From Microbispora sp. NBC_01189 (GTDB lineage: Bacteria; Actinomycetota; Actinomycetes; Streptosporangiales; Streptosporangiaceae), in NCBI RefSeq assembly GCF_036010665.1, contig NZ_CP108581.1:3143501-3207500 (forward strand): a DNA stretch of 64,000 nucleotides. The letters are read 5' to 3'. Of this stretch, positions 50,350 through 58,787 are shown one piece after another; position 1 is the first letter of the stretch; every line of letters begins with the position of its first letter. The position numbers and the translations under genes are program-made. A model generated the notes under the pieces. It saw only the letters and a list, made by a program, of their open reading frames with translations. It was not told the origin of the DNA and did no database searches.

Positions 50350-51447
50350 CTAAAACAGGGTGTTCTGAGCGTTTCCAGAACCTGCACCTGTAGCTCCCCG
50401 TGATGCGCTCACATGCGCAATGAGAGTTTTTCCGATGACCTCGCCTAACCGGACGGGTACGGCATTGCCAATCAAACGCCCAAGGGTGTTGAACCTGACG
50501 GGGTCGCCGTTCTTGACGAACTTATACCGACGAGGAAAGGTTTGGATCATAGCCGCTTCACGCAAGGATATCGCTCGATCCTGTTCGGGATGCCCAAATC
50601 GTCCGTTTCCGTAACCGAAGCACTGGGTAGTCATGGTTGGCGCTGGGGCGTCCCATTCCATTCGACCGTAGACGCTCGGATAGGTGGTTCCTGTAGCTTT
50701 ACGGTGGCATTCCGCTAGCAACTCTGGGTCCCAGTCTCGCCAAGTTCCTCCGGGCTTTGAAGCTCTTATGCGACGCAGATTGGTTTCGCTCAGCGACGAA
50801 GCAATGTGAAGAGGATCTGCCGCATACTGCTGGCCAGCCTCTAAGGGGGGCAGCTTTGCAATGGTCTGGCGAACTGTGCGGCGCGAGCCAAGAGCTTCCG
50901 GCATCGCTAGACCTTCATGGCCAAGCTTGGACGCGAGCAGGACCAGTCGGCGCCTTGTCTGCGGGATTCCTAGCTTAGAACACTCGACTATAGACCACGT
51001 GACCGCGTAACCGGCGAGGGTCGAAAGGAATTCCTGGAATACGGGATGATCAGCAAGTTGAGGAACGTTTTCCATCGTTACGAGAGTAGGCTGAAGGTCT
51101 CGGATTAGGCCACCAAAACTATTGACCAGCTGCCAGTCGAGACCGCGCTTTTTACTCCTGCCGGCGCGACTATAAGTGGAAAACGGCTGGCAGGGAGCGC
51201 ATCCGGCCAGCAACGATATATCCCCATCGGGGAAGTGCGGTCGCAGATCTGCTGCCGACAGCTCATTCACGTCTTTTTCAATGAACTCTGCGGAGTTGTT
51301 CGCCTCGTACGGGTACCGACATGCAGGATCAACGTCAATACCAGCGCGAACAGTGATTCCGCTGCGAACAAGACCATGAGTCAGCCCGCCAGCGCCACAG
51401 AAAAGGTCAACTGCCGATATCCTTGGAAGCGCGCTAGATTCTTCCAT
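50350..51447 (-). CDS. DNA cytosine-5 methyltransferase of a defence-type operon
   Basis: The C5-methylase motifs are complete: motif I ISAVDLFCGAGGLTHGLVRS, catalytic motif IV AGCAPCQPFSTYS, motif VI VTMENVPQLA, motif VIII IPQTRRRLVLLASKL, and motif X GRLIGNAVPVRLGEV. Motif IX is present as FPRRYKF and flanking residues. At 365 residues it is a normal single-specificity enzyme. It starts at ATG 51447, overlapping the stop of the HEPN gene (TGATG). There is no restriction endonuclease partner; HEPN and DUF262 genes occupy that place. Confidence 0.92.
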   Translation of the reverse strand: MEESSALPRISAVDLFCGAGGLTHGLVRSGITVRAGIDVDPACRYPYEANNSAEFIEKDVNELSAADLRPHFPDGDISLLAGCAPCQPFSTYSRAGRSKKRGLDWQLVNSFGGLIRDLQPTLVTMENVPQLADHPVFQEFLSTLAGYAVTWSIVECSKLGIPQTRRRLVLLASKLGHEGLAMPEALGSRRTVRQTIAKLPPLEAGQQYAADPLHIASSLSETNLRRIRASKPGGTWRDWDPELLAECHRKATGTTYPSVYGRMEWDAPAPTMTTQCFGYGNGRFGHPEQDRAISLREAAMIQTFPRRYKFVKNGDPVRFNTLGRLIGNAVPVRLGEVIGKTLIAHVSASRGATGAGSGNAQNTLF

Positions 51448-52196
51448 CACGCGACCCCCCTTGGCTTGTGCTCGGGTTTCAGATATTCGTACGAATGTAT
51501 GTGAGAGATAAAACAATCAATAACTTCTCTTAGGTACGCACCGATTGCATCAACGGTCATGCGCAGCTCCGAGACTCCGATGCCGTCCGCGCAATCAACA
51601 AAAGAAATCGATCCGTGCGCCAAGTTGTTACGCCGGTTCTTTACTAGTTTCAGGGCTCCCATATCGTCCCGCAGTGGCCTCTTAACTACGGCCTGCACTC
51701 CGGGGGAAATCGCTATTCGGCAACCGATGCGCTTGCCGATTTTGTCGATTGCCTCATCGTCCCAGTTGCCGCCTCCACCAACCTCAATCTCGAATGAGTC
51801 GATCGGAAGCTTGTCGATGAGGTGATTGCACATGGCTACTGCTTGGGCAAGGCGATTTTCTGGAGAAAGGTCAACGTGCGTCCTCGCCATAGCGCGAACC
51901 CACTCTCGTTGAAGCGCCGGATTTAAGTGCTCGGGCCGCCATTGTTGGCCGTCTTGAGCGGCCATACAGAGTGCCGATATGCATCTCGATACCGTAGCCT
52001 CAACGAGGTTGTAAAGCTGAAGATAGAGGCTTGAATAAAGGATCTTCTGCTGAGAGGCGGTAATGGGATGGGCGGATCCGACTATCTTGGGCACGCCGGA
52101 TTGCGCGGAGCGTTCCAGTTCGCCAAGAAAGTTCACATACGACTCAACCTCTTTGAGCCGGTCCGTGAAGAAGGGGAGTAGGTCGGAGGAATTCAT
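51447..52196 (-). CDS. HEPN-like nuclease, MAE_28990/MAE_18760 family
   Basis: This 249-residue all-helical protein matches the MAE_28990-type HEPN proteins (SSLYLQLYNLVEATVSRCIS early). The HEPN catalytic motif Rx4H reads KNRRNNLAHGSISF at about residues 189-202. HEPN proteins with this motif are usually metal-independent RNases in toxin or abortive-infection systems. It overlaps DUF262 upstream by four bases (ATGA) and the methylase downstream by one, so the three are coupled. Confidence 0.83.
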   Translation of the reverse strand: MNSSDLLPFFTDRLKEVESYVNFLGELERSAQSGVPKIVGSAHPITASQQKILYSSLYLQLYNLVEATVSRCISALCMAAQDGQQWRPEHLNPALQREWVRAMARTHVDLSPENRLAQAVAMCNHLIDKLPIDSFEIEVGGGGNWDDEAIDKIGKRIGCRIAISPGVQAVVKRPLRDDMGALKLVKNRRNNLAHGSISFVDCADGIGVSELRMTVDAIGAYLREVIDCFISHIHSYEYLKPEHKPRGVA

Positions 52197-53263
52197 GCCC
52201 CTGCCAAGCGCGTTCGGACGTATTCAATGCGGCCTCGCAAGCGCGATATCGCGTTGGCTCCGTCGGAACCCGTTATATTGGAGAATTCATCCCCATAGAG
52301 CCACTCTTCAACATTTATGCGGCTGGCGTCCATGCTCGCAAGTTCGGGGCGATCGCTCAGCGCCCAAAGAGATCCGATTGCGATGGATTCGAACCGTGCT
52401 CGTGGTGTCGCACGTCCTTTTGGCCCCTTAGTGAATCCGTGGGGGAATACGCGGTCCACGAAAGACATCGTTTCGGCAAATCTTGCTCGGTAGAAGCTTG
52501 CCTGCCGCGGATTTTCCTTGAATTCTACGTTCATCCTCTTTGTGTAGTTGAAGATGAAGTCCGAAGGGCGATCGCGGTATCCGTCCAAACCATCGCCATA
52601 AGCAAAGAACCGCGTGACCAACTCTTCATGGCCGCGCTCTTTTGCTTGCTTAGTGCTCATTGGAGCCAGCCGAAGAAAGAGCGGGTCTCGGGCCAGGTCA
52701 ATGATCATGGTTATAAATGGGCCGGCAAGGGCTCCTCGCCGGATTTCGGCGTGATTGGCGGTTTTGCTGCCCGTATTGATTCTTTCAAACATGTCAAGGC
52801 GGGCGGCTTCATCCGCGTGCTCGTTTAAAACGATTCCACGGATGGACCGATTCTTAATTTTCCGCTGTCGCGATTCAAGAAGATCTGAGAAGTAGCAGCC
52901 CGAGATGAGGGTTAGTTGGTCGAGGTCGCTGAGCTGCAATTCGCCGAAGATGAACTCTTCGATAGTTCGAAGTCGTTGAGATCCGTCGACTATCTCTAGT
53001 TTGCCGTCAGGCATTTCCCAGAAGAAAATGAACGGGATTGGCAAACCCATGATCACTGACTCTATGAACTTAGACTTCCGCTCCGGCTCCCAGGTAAATT
53101 CACGCTGGTATGCTGGCACCACATACTCGCGAGTGCGCATCTTGTTTGCAAGCATCTCGACCGAGTACTCGGTAATATAGAAATCTATCCGCTTCGTCTG
53201 CTCGACAATCTGTTTCTCGGCGGCCTCGATGTCCTCCGCAGCGAGGATCATGCCTTGGTTCAC
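52193..53263 (-). CDS. DUF262 (ParB/GmrSD-N-like) protein of a defence-type operon
   Basis: The N-terminal DUF262 domain is clear: VVPAYQREFTWEPERKSKFI, then ESVIMGLPIPFIFFW and the nucleotide-site motif LEIVDGSQRLRTIEEFIFG. A helical C-terminus follows, without the HNH-type DUF1524 half found in full GmrSD. DUF262 domains in GmrS and similar systems hydrolyse nucleotides and sense or gate DNA cleavage. I start at GTG 53263 (VNQGMILAAEDI); ATG 53251 is an alternative. First gene of the three-gene overlapping operon. Confidence 0.85.
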   Translation of the reverse strand: MNQGMILAAEDIEAAEKQIVEQTKRIDFYITEYSVEMLANKMRTREYVVPAYQREFTWEPERKSKFIESVIMGLPIPFIFFWEMPDGKLEIVDGSQRLRTIEEFIFGELQLSDLDQLTLISGCYFSDLLESRQRKIKNRSIRGIVLNEHADEAARLDMFERINTGSKTANHAEIRRGALAGPFITMIIDLARDPLFLRLAPMSTKQAKERGHEELVTRFFAYGDGLDGYRDRPSDFIFNYTKRMNVEFKENPRQASFYRARFAETMSFVDRVFPHGFTKGPKGRATPRARFESIAIGSLWALSDRPELASMDASRINVEEWLYGDEFSNITGSDGANAISRLRGRIEYVRTRLAGA

Positions 53264-53332
53264 CTCTGACCGCCCCTCACTCGTTACGTTGCTGCTCGAC
53301 AGGCCGGTGTACCAGGGCGCAACCGCAGACAC

Positions 53333-53811
53333 ACAACCCCACTAGATCATGTCACACCTGGGGCTCTTGTGCATCGCAGGTCCGGAGTTGGCGCCTGTAC
53401 AAGGAGCGAGCCAGACGCACTAGGGGATCACCTGGCGTGCCGGGGCGTGTACTTCCAAACGGGCTATGCTGCAAGGCTGCAGAGACGGTGTTGCGTTCAT
53501 ACAAGCCATGCCAGGTCGACGCAGCGACCGGCCGGTCGCTCAATCGACGGGATCCGCTCACGACACATCTGCCGGCCCCGACCAACCTCCTCTCGTGATC
53601 AAGCTTCAGCGAGGGTTCCATACCTGTGTGAGGCGCACTGCCGCCGGTCGTGGGTCGGCCGATAGCGTTCCACGCGTCCGCCCATGGCAGCGGTAGAGAG
53701 GCACGCGGCGATGATCATTTCCCAATGTCTTCCCGCTGGGAGGTTGCTCTCAGTTCCTGCCCCCACAATGTCGCTGGTAGATCCTCTGGCGGCCTGCCCC
53801 TGAGCCTCCCT
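53333..53811. other. Gene-free right end of the AICE, upstream of the defence operon
   Basis: No frame has convincing coding sequence. The left part should hold the promoter of the DUF262-led operon on the minus strand; the right part adjoins attR. I see no strong repeat besides the att core. Confidence 0.4.
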
Positions 53812-53854
53812 CTACGGATCAGAAGGTTAGGGGTTCGAGTCCTCTCGGCCGCGC
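53812..53854. repeat. attR of the AICE (tRNA-Arg 3' repeat, second copy)
   Basis: These 43 bases are identical to 33882-33924. Flanking bases diverge at both sides (T versus A before, A versus C after), fixing the limits. It also forms the left boundary of a decayed second element ending at 55171-55211. Confidence 0.92.
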
Positions 53855-53947
53855 ATAACTTGACCAGGGAGTCCCTTGATCCAAAGGGGCTCCTTGAGTC
53901 GTTTCTGGGGGCCGACTGTAGCAACGGCTGTAGCAACCAGGATTCGT

Positions 53948-54426
53948 TCACTGCGGTTCGGTGCCGTTCGCGCGGTACAGCTTGGCGAGCGGTCCGCTCA
54001 TCGCCGCCGCCCGCCGCTGGACTTTCTGCGACAGATGCGCATAGACCTCGGCTGTCGTCGACAGCCGCGTGTGCCGCAACGCTCCCTGGATCGTCTTCAG
54101 GTCCGTGCCCGAGCTGTGCAACCACGTCACGAAAGTGTGCCGCAGGTCATGAATCCGCACCCGCCGGCCGTTCTCCCGGGAGATCCTCGCCCCGCATGGT
54201 CCCTACGGTGCATCCTCAGCACTGTGATCAGAGACTCCGGGATCGCGACCGTCGCCTCCGACCCCTCCGTCTTGCCCTTCACCATCGCGAGACGACCGCG
54301 CCGACGGCCGGACTCCTCATCCACCTCGCCGCAGACCCGTTGCAACGACTGGCCGACCTTCGCCACCCCGGCCTCTCCGACGTTGACCGCTCGGCCCCGC
54401 GTGGTGAGTGTCGCGAGCGCGGCCAT
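53948..54426 (-). pseudogene. Broken tyrosine integrase of a second, decayed element
   Basis: The 3' frame encodes the end of an integrase: MRIHDLRHTFVTWLHSSGTD, then TIQGALRHTRLSTTAEVYAH with the catalytic Arg, His and Tyr. The preceding part (VDEESGRRRGRLAMVKGKTE, then GSEATVAIPESL) lies in a different frame at about 54200-54350, so at least one frameshift separates them. The N-terminal arm-binding part is gone. Its position just inside an att copy fits a former resident of the same tRNA-Arg. Confidence 0.8.
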
Positions 54427-54626
54427 GATTCGTTGCCGAAGGTGCTTGTCGGATTGGTAGGCGGTGAGGGAAGGCGACCTCGGTAGTACGGCGACCGGGG
54501 CCTGCGGGGCCGTGGACTTTCAGCCAAAGGGGTGTGCCGTCTTCCTCCCTGCCGATCAGGCAGGAAGACGGTGTACGGGAAGCGCACAACCTGTTGACCA
54601 GATTCGCAGCGCGCTACAGTCCCGAC

Positions 54627-55031
54627 ATGTCATTCCCCCGCCGCTTGCCCCGTTCACTCACACGTGAAGTTTCGATACGGCCTGCTTTTCTCACCACGAT
54701 CGTGGTTGGCGCCGCCCTTGTCGGGGGCGTGGTGGCGCAGAATCTGCCCATTGGAAAGGTCTCGTTGATCACCGCTGAGGGGTATGCCCAACTCGTTGCC
54801 GACGGCAGTGGCGGCTCGTTCACCCCAGACGGCGGGCAGACCATGCAGCTTCCAGCCGAGGTGCCGTGGACTGGTCGCGACGGCATGCTCCACACCGGTG
54901 ATCGCCCCGCATGCCTGTGGGGAGAAGGAGAGACCAGGAACATCGGTGCCCGGGTCGAGGCGGGTTATCGATGGATGGAGCTACCGAGCGGGGGCGGATA
55001 TCCAATGGTCGCATGGCTTCGATGCCTGTAG
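54627..55031 (+). CDS. Small membrane-anchored/exported hypothetical protein (134 aa)
   Basis: A basic N-terminus (MSFPRRLPRSLTREVSIRPA) precedes one hydrophobic helix (FLTTIVVGAALVGGVVAQ), then an extracytoplasmic region (GYAQLVADGSGGSFTPDGGQ; GRDGMLHTGDRPACLWGEGE) ending in PMVAWLRCL. The two Cys (PACLW, LRCL) may pair. It lies within the decayed element between two att copies and is the only intact gene there. Family unknown. Confidence 0.55.
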   Translation: MSFPRRLPRSLTREVSIRPAFLTTIVVGAALVGGVVAQNLPIGKVSLITAEGYAQLVADGSGGSFTPDGGQTMQLPAEVPWTGRDGMLHTGDRPACLWGEGETRNIGARVEAGYRWMELPSGGGYPMVAWLRCL

Positions 55032-55170
55032 AGCACAGGTTGTTTGGAGCCACTGTGGGAGCCACCCGGGTGAACGATCGCGAATCGAGCCCGGACGGAT
55101 CTGAACGGCCAGATCGTTGACAACCATTGCGGTGAACGACTCTGAACGAACCTGGAGATCGTTTGGGGAC

Positions 55171-55211
55171 CTACGGATCAGAAGGTTAGGGGTTCGAGTC
55201 CTCTCGGCCGC
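55171..55211. repeat. Third tRNA-Arg 3' att copy (end of the older element)
   Basis: These 41 bases match tRNA-Arg from the anticodon loop to CGGCCGC. A perfect-looking terminator 12 bases later is probably the tRNA gene's original one, so this is the outermost chromosomal junction. Confidence 0.9.
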
Positions 55212-55222
55212 ACACATCACAG

Positions 55223-55258
55223 AAGGCCCGTGACCAGTGAAACCTGGTGACGGGCCTT
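55223..55258 (+). terminator. Probable original tRNA-Arg terminator
   Basis: AAGGCCCGTGACCAG and CTGGTGACGGGCCTT (one mismatch) flank TGAAAC, followed by GGTGTTTT. It lies directly after the third att copy. Confidence 0.75.
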
Positions 55259-55605
55259 GGTGTTTTCCGGGCTCCACGCGGTGCCTTTCGCGTCTGTGGG
55301 AGCCACTCGTTCCGGTCGGCCCCAGTAGAGCGCTCGAAATGGCCACCATAGGCGCTCGCTTTGAGGCGCCCGTGTGTCTCGCTCGCCCTGAAAACACCTG
55401 TCAGGCGGCGCGTACGCCTGTACGGGGAGCCGTCCGAACAGGCTGACAACACGATCTCGTTGTGGACGGCGCGAGCGATCCGAAACCGTGGATCCGCCGC
55501 AGGACCTCACCTGCCGGCCCTCGCCACCTGGAGAAACGGTGCGGCCGCCGCCATGCGCGGCTGACCGTCCGAAACCCAGGCCGCACAGGCACGAAGGAGA
55601 ACACC
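55259..55605. other. Spacer upstream of the M23 peptidase gene
   Basis: No coding frame is convincing. It should contain a long leader for the peptidase gene. I looked for the conserved core of actinobacterial cell-wall-hydrolase riboswitches and did not find a clear match. Confidence 0.4.
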
Positions 55606-56238
55606 ATGGGAACGCTCGACAGGATCCTCACCGCGGCGGCCGCCGCGATGGTGCTCGGCGGCTACGGCGGCAGCGTCCACCAGGACTTCGCGCCCGGCGC
55701 CAAGGGCGACCTCAAGGCCGGCCTGACCAACCAGAACGCCTCCCACCAGCTCGGTCCGTCGTCACCGGTGCGCGTCAACATGTCGTACGCGCTGTACAAC
55801 GCCGCCGGCGGCCACATCAGCTGCGGCTTCGACGGTTACGTCCACACCTCCGGCCGGCACGAAGGCATCGACATCACCCGCAGCGTCGGTTCGGATGTCC
55901 ACGCCCTGGTGAGTGGTCAGATCATCAACGTCGTGCACGGGCGCGACGGCGGCTCGGGGCTCTCCACGATCGCCGTCTACAACGCCTCGCTGGACAAGAC
56001 GATCATCTACCTGCACTCCGCTCCGCTGTCCTCGCTGCGCGTGGGCCGGCAGATCTCGCGCGGCCAGGTGATCGCGAACGAGGCGTGGCACGGGGTGTCG
56101 TCCAGGAGGGCCGCGCACACCCACGTCGAGATGCGCCGCGGACGGCAGACGCGGGCGGCCAAGAGCGTCGGCGACCCGACTCTGAGCAACCCGAACCCGA
56201 CCTCGTTCTGGGTCTCCCAGGGCTACAACGTCCGCTAG
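55606..56238 (+). CDS. M23 family metallopeptidase (LytM-type)
   Basis: This 210-residue exported protein has N-terminal hydrophobic segment ILTAAAAAMVLGGYGGSVHQ. The zinc site has the expected motifs: HEGIDITRSVGSDV (His and Asp four apart) and HTHVEMRRGR. LytM-type enzymes cut peptidoglycan cross-bridges. ATG 55606 follows AAGGAGAAC. It is the first chromosomal gene beyond the tandem mobile elements. Confidence 0.88.
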   Translation: MGTLDRILTAAAAAMVLGGYGGSVHQDFAPGAKGDLKAGLTNQNASHQLGPSSPVRVNMSYALYNAAGGHISCGFDGYVHTSGRHEGIDITRSVGSDVHALVSGQIINVVHGRDGGSGLSTIAVYNASLDKTIIYLHSAPLSSLRVGRQISRGQVIANEAWHGVSSRRAAHTHVEMRRGRQTRAAKSVGDPTLSNPNPTSFWVSQGYNVR

Positions 56239-56264
56239 CGACGACGAATCCCGCGCCCCGGGCG

Positions 56265-57224
56265 TCAGCCGACGATGACCTGGAAGTTGAGCGGCCGGCC
56301 TCCGGGGAACGCGACCCGCCCCGACCCCTCCATCATCTTGAACCGCACGTAGCACAAACCCGGCTTCCTCGGCGTGGTGATGTCGGTCCGGATGTCGACC
56401 GTCTCCCCGGGTCGCGTGTCCATGACCGGTACGTCGGGGACGGTCTGACATTGATCGATTCGCTGCGGGAGGTCGAGGCGATGCAACGAATATCCCCTCC
56501 ACGGCACGGTCCCGGCGTTCTTGAGCCGCCATACCTTGGTCACGGTCCGGCGGGGACCGACGCGCGTGCAGTCGGGGAGCGTGATGTCCCCGATGAACTT
56601 CGCCGAATCACCTTCGTGCGCAGGCGGGCTCCACGGCGGGTTGGTGGCGCGCACCGGGCAGTCGGCCGCCGACAACTCGGAATTCGAGGGGCTCTCGGAC
56701 AGGTTAATGCTGTGCCCCTCCGTCCCGGAACCACGATTGACGGCGACCACGACGAGGACCACTGTCGCCGCGCCGACGGCCGCCACCGCGAGCGCGGCCG
56801 GGCGGGTCGGCGGGAAGCGCCCTCGGCCCCCTGGCGCGGAGGGGACCGGCTGGACATCGCTCGCGATCCCACCAGCGGACCGCAGGCCTCGCCACTCGGT
56901 GGCACTGTGCGCGGTGCGGCCTCCCGCGACGTCCGTGGCGAAGGCTTCGAGTCCGGTGTCCGCCGATCTGACCGCCAGGTTCGCGCTCTCCCAGCGTTCG
57001 CGATACACGGCCGGGTTTGCGCCGCAGGCCTTGACGAACTCGACGGTGGTCTCCCAACTCGGGAGCCGGTTACCTTTCGAGGCTTCGTGCAACGTGGTGT
57101 GTGAGATCGCCCCTGACCGGCCAGACATTTCTCGGAAAGGTGGGTTGCCGACCGATCTGCGTAGTGCTCGCAGTGCCGCCGCGAAGTCCTCGATCGCCTC
57201 CGCCCGTGCGGGCATGTCGTCCAC
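56265..57224 (-). CDS. XRE-type HTH protein with membrane helix and NBR1-like Ig domain
   Basis: An N-terminal XRE-like domain (FAAALRALRRSVGNPPFREM, then SGAISHTTLHEASKGNRLPS) is followed by a membrane helix (PAALAVAAVGAATVVLVVVA) and a C-terminal NBR1-type Ig-like domain (VTKVWRLKNAGTVPWRGYSL; PGETVDIRTDITTPRKPGLC; YVRFKMMEGSGRVAFPG). The domain is probably outside the cell while the HTH is inside, so it could couple surface sensing to transcription. The start is GTG 57224 or ATG 57215. This architecture recurs in Streptosporangiales. Confidence 0.83.
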   Translation of the reverse strand: MDDMPARAEAIEDFAAALRALRRSVGNPPFREMSGRSGAISHTTLHEASKGNRLPSWETTVEFVKACGANPAVYRERWESANLAVRSADTGLEAFATDVAGGRTAHSATEWRGLRSAGGIASDVQPVPSAPGGRGRFPPTRPAALAVAAVGAATVVLVVVAVNRGSGTEGHSINLSESPSNSELSAADCPVRATNPPWSPPAHEGDSAKFIGDITLPDCTRVGPRRTVTKVWRLKNAGTVPWRGYSLHRLDLPQRIDQCQTVPDVPVMDTRPGETVDIRTDITTPRKPGLCYVRFKMMEGSGRVAFPGGRPLNFQVIVG

Positions 57225-57451
57225 CGGGTGAAGCTAACAGCGCGCACGGTATTCACTCAAGTTCGGAGAGTGGCGATCATTGCTCTCTCCGGTGCTTGCA
57301 CGACGCGTGGTTGTCCACCTGGTGGAGCAGCCTCAGGGATTCCAAGCTTTGCCTGGGGAACCTGTCGAAGGCCCAGGTGGTGAGCGATTCCAGAGCCCGG
57401 CCTGCGATGCCCCGGCCGCGTGCTTCACGGGTGGTCCGGTAACCCACGGGA

Positions 57452-57748
57452 TCAGGAGCGCGCTACCGTGACTCGCCAGCGTGCATTGGCAGCGGCCAGC
57501 ATCGTGAGGCCACCCGCCACGAGAAGTACGATCGCCGGGATCCGCACGAGGTTGCGCACGTCGTCACAGGACGCTGTCAGTTCCTGCTGGGTCCCGTAAG
57601 ACAGGGTCTGCGTCTCGTCAGAGGAGAGCGCGCTTTCCCTGAACGCGGAGCCGCATTCCTGCCCTTGCGCGGTGACAGGAAGCATGCCGGTGAGAAGCCC
57701 TGAAACGATCAACACAAAAGCAACGAACGCAATCGCCTTCGCAGACAT
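57452..57748 (-). CDS. Small two-TM membrane protein (98 aa)
   Basis: Helix 1 (AIAFVAFVLIVSGLLTGMLP) and helix 2 (IPAIVLLVAGGLTMLAAANA) flank a polar loop with two Cys (GQECGSAF, ASCDDVR) that may form a disulfide outside. ATG start at 57748. Family unknown; probably monocistronic. Confidence 0.65.
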   Translation of the reverse strand: MSAKAIAFVAFVLIVSGLLTGMLPVTAQGQECGSAFRESALSSDETQTLSYGTQQELTASCDDVRNLVRIPAIVLLVAGGLTMLAAANARWRVTVARS

Positions 57749-57899
57749 GCACGTTCCCCACTGAGTTGGGCCCTGTTTGCCCAGGGATCATCCCACGGCC
57801 GCATAGCTCGGTAAATCACGATCACGCGCCGATGTCCTTTCTGACGTCGGCCGCGGGCCCGGAGTCGCGGGGACGCCGGGCCTGCGGTCATCCTTACGA

Positions 57900-58787
57900 T
57901 CAGGAGGAGCCCTTCACGCAGTCGTCGCTCCGCATGCGGGGGCCGGGGACGTCGGGACGCCTGTGCGTGGGGCCCACCAGCAGGCGGGCGCTGCCCGCCG
58001 ACCTGAGCACGCCCTCGTGGACGTACCAGGACCCGGGTACGGTGGCGCGATCACCCTCGGCGGTGACGAAGACCGCGTCCCGCACTCCCTTGGAGTGCAG
58101 GAGCGCGATGACCCGGTCCACGCGCTCGCCGCGGAACCCGGTGCAGTGCAGCGGTTCCCCGGGGGCGTCGATGGACGCGATCAGGGTGTACCGCTCGCCC
58201 TCCCGCCCCCGTCGCCCGAGTATGATGTCGATCTTCTTCGAATAGCCGATGGGGATCTTCAGGCCGATCGCACAGGGAAAGTCCGCCGTTACGCAGCCGT
58301 CGATGGTCTCGATCGCGTCCTTGCGACGTGTCCCCTCCATCGTCGGCTCGCCGCCGGTACGCACAGTGCCCTCCCAGATCCGGCCGACCAGACTCGGCGA
58401 CGCGGGGACCAGGCGCAGCGAGACGTTCAGTCCGAGGCCCCGGAGCTGTTCCTGGTACACCTCGGGATTGGCGTAGAGGTCCCTGACCATGACGACGTAG
58501 TAGCCGCCCTCCTGCCTGATGTCGAGCGCCGCGGCGGCGGGGCCCGCGCCGAGGCCGAGGATCCCCGGCCCGGCCAGGCCGAGCGCGGCGACGAGAGCGG
58601 CCACGACGGACAGCCTCCAGCGCCGCCGGCCGCGCGGGTCCCCGGGCCCCGGCTCGGCCCCGGCGGCCGCGGGCTCGTCCACCGCGTGCGCGGTGATCTC
58701 CTCGAACAGTTCCCGGCCGCCCTTGGTCATCCCCGGGCCCGGGGCGGGGGCGGTTCCCGCGAGCAGGTGGTCGATGTCGCGTCTCAT
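57900..58787 (-). CDS. Membrane-anchored partner of an ECF sigma factor
   Basis: A cytoplasmic N-terminus of about 50 residues (MRRDIDHLLAGTAPAPGPGM, GRELFEEITAHAVDE) precedes a membrane helix (LSVVAALVAALGLAGPGILG) and an extracytoplasmic domain with two Cys pairs (DGCVTADFPC). The ATG overlaps the sigma-factor stop by four bases. Position and topology suggest a membrane regulator or sensor of the sigma factor, although no zinc anti-sigma motif is visible. Confidence 0.75.
   Translation of the reverse strand: MRRDIDHLLAGTAPAPGPGMTKGGRELFEEITAHAVDEPAAAGAEPGPGDPRGRRRWRLSVVAALVAALGLAGPGILGLGAGPAAAALDIRQEGGYYVVMVRDLYANPEVYQEQLRGLGLNVSLRLVPASPSLVGRIWEGTVRTGGEPTMEGTRRKDAIETIDGCVTADFPCAIGLKIPIGYSKKIDIILGRRGREGERYTLIASIDAPGEPLHCTGFRGERVDRVIALLHSKGVRDAVFVTAEGDRATVPGSWYVHEGVLRSAGSARLLVGPTHRRPDVPGPRMRSDDCVKGSS

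Larger units (their letters stand above)
33882..53854. mobile_element. Actinomycete integrative and conjugative element (AICE), about 20 kb
   Basis: The element is bounded by 43-bp direct repeats of the tRNA-Arg 3' end. It carries a tyrosine integrase and excisionase, a DUF3631 protein and prim-pol for replication, SSB, an FtsK/TraB-type double-strand DNA translocase, a Spd-like membrane protein, a KorSA-like GntR regulator, and NUDIX, RapZ-C, WhiB-like and RRQRL accessory genes. This is the standard AICE kit. Parts are lower in GC than the host. Cargo comprises a tandem-HNH protein, a GT2 protein and a DUF262/HEPN/methylase operon. All backbone frames appear intact, so it may still be mobile. 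Confidence 0.92.

Noticed and set aside
55259-55605. Riboswitch upstream of the M23 peptidase
   Set aside because: Cell-wall hydrolases often have c-di-AMP riboswitches, but I found no match to the conserved core.
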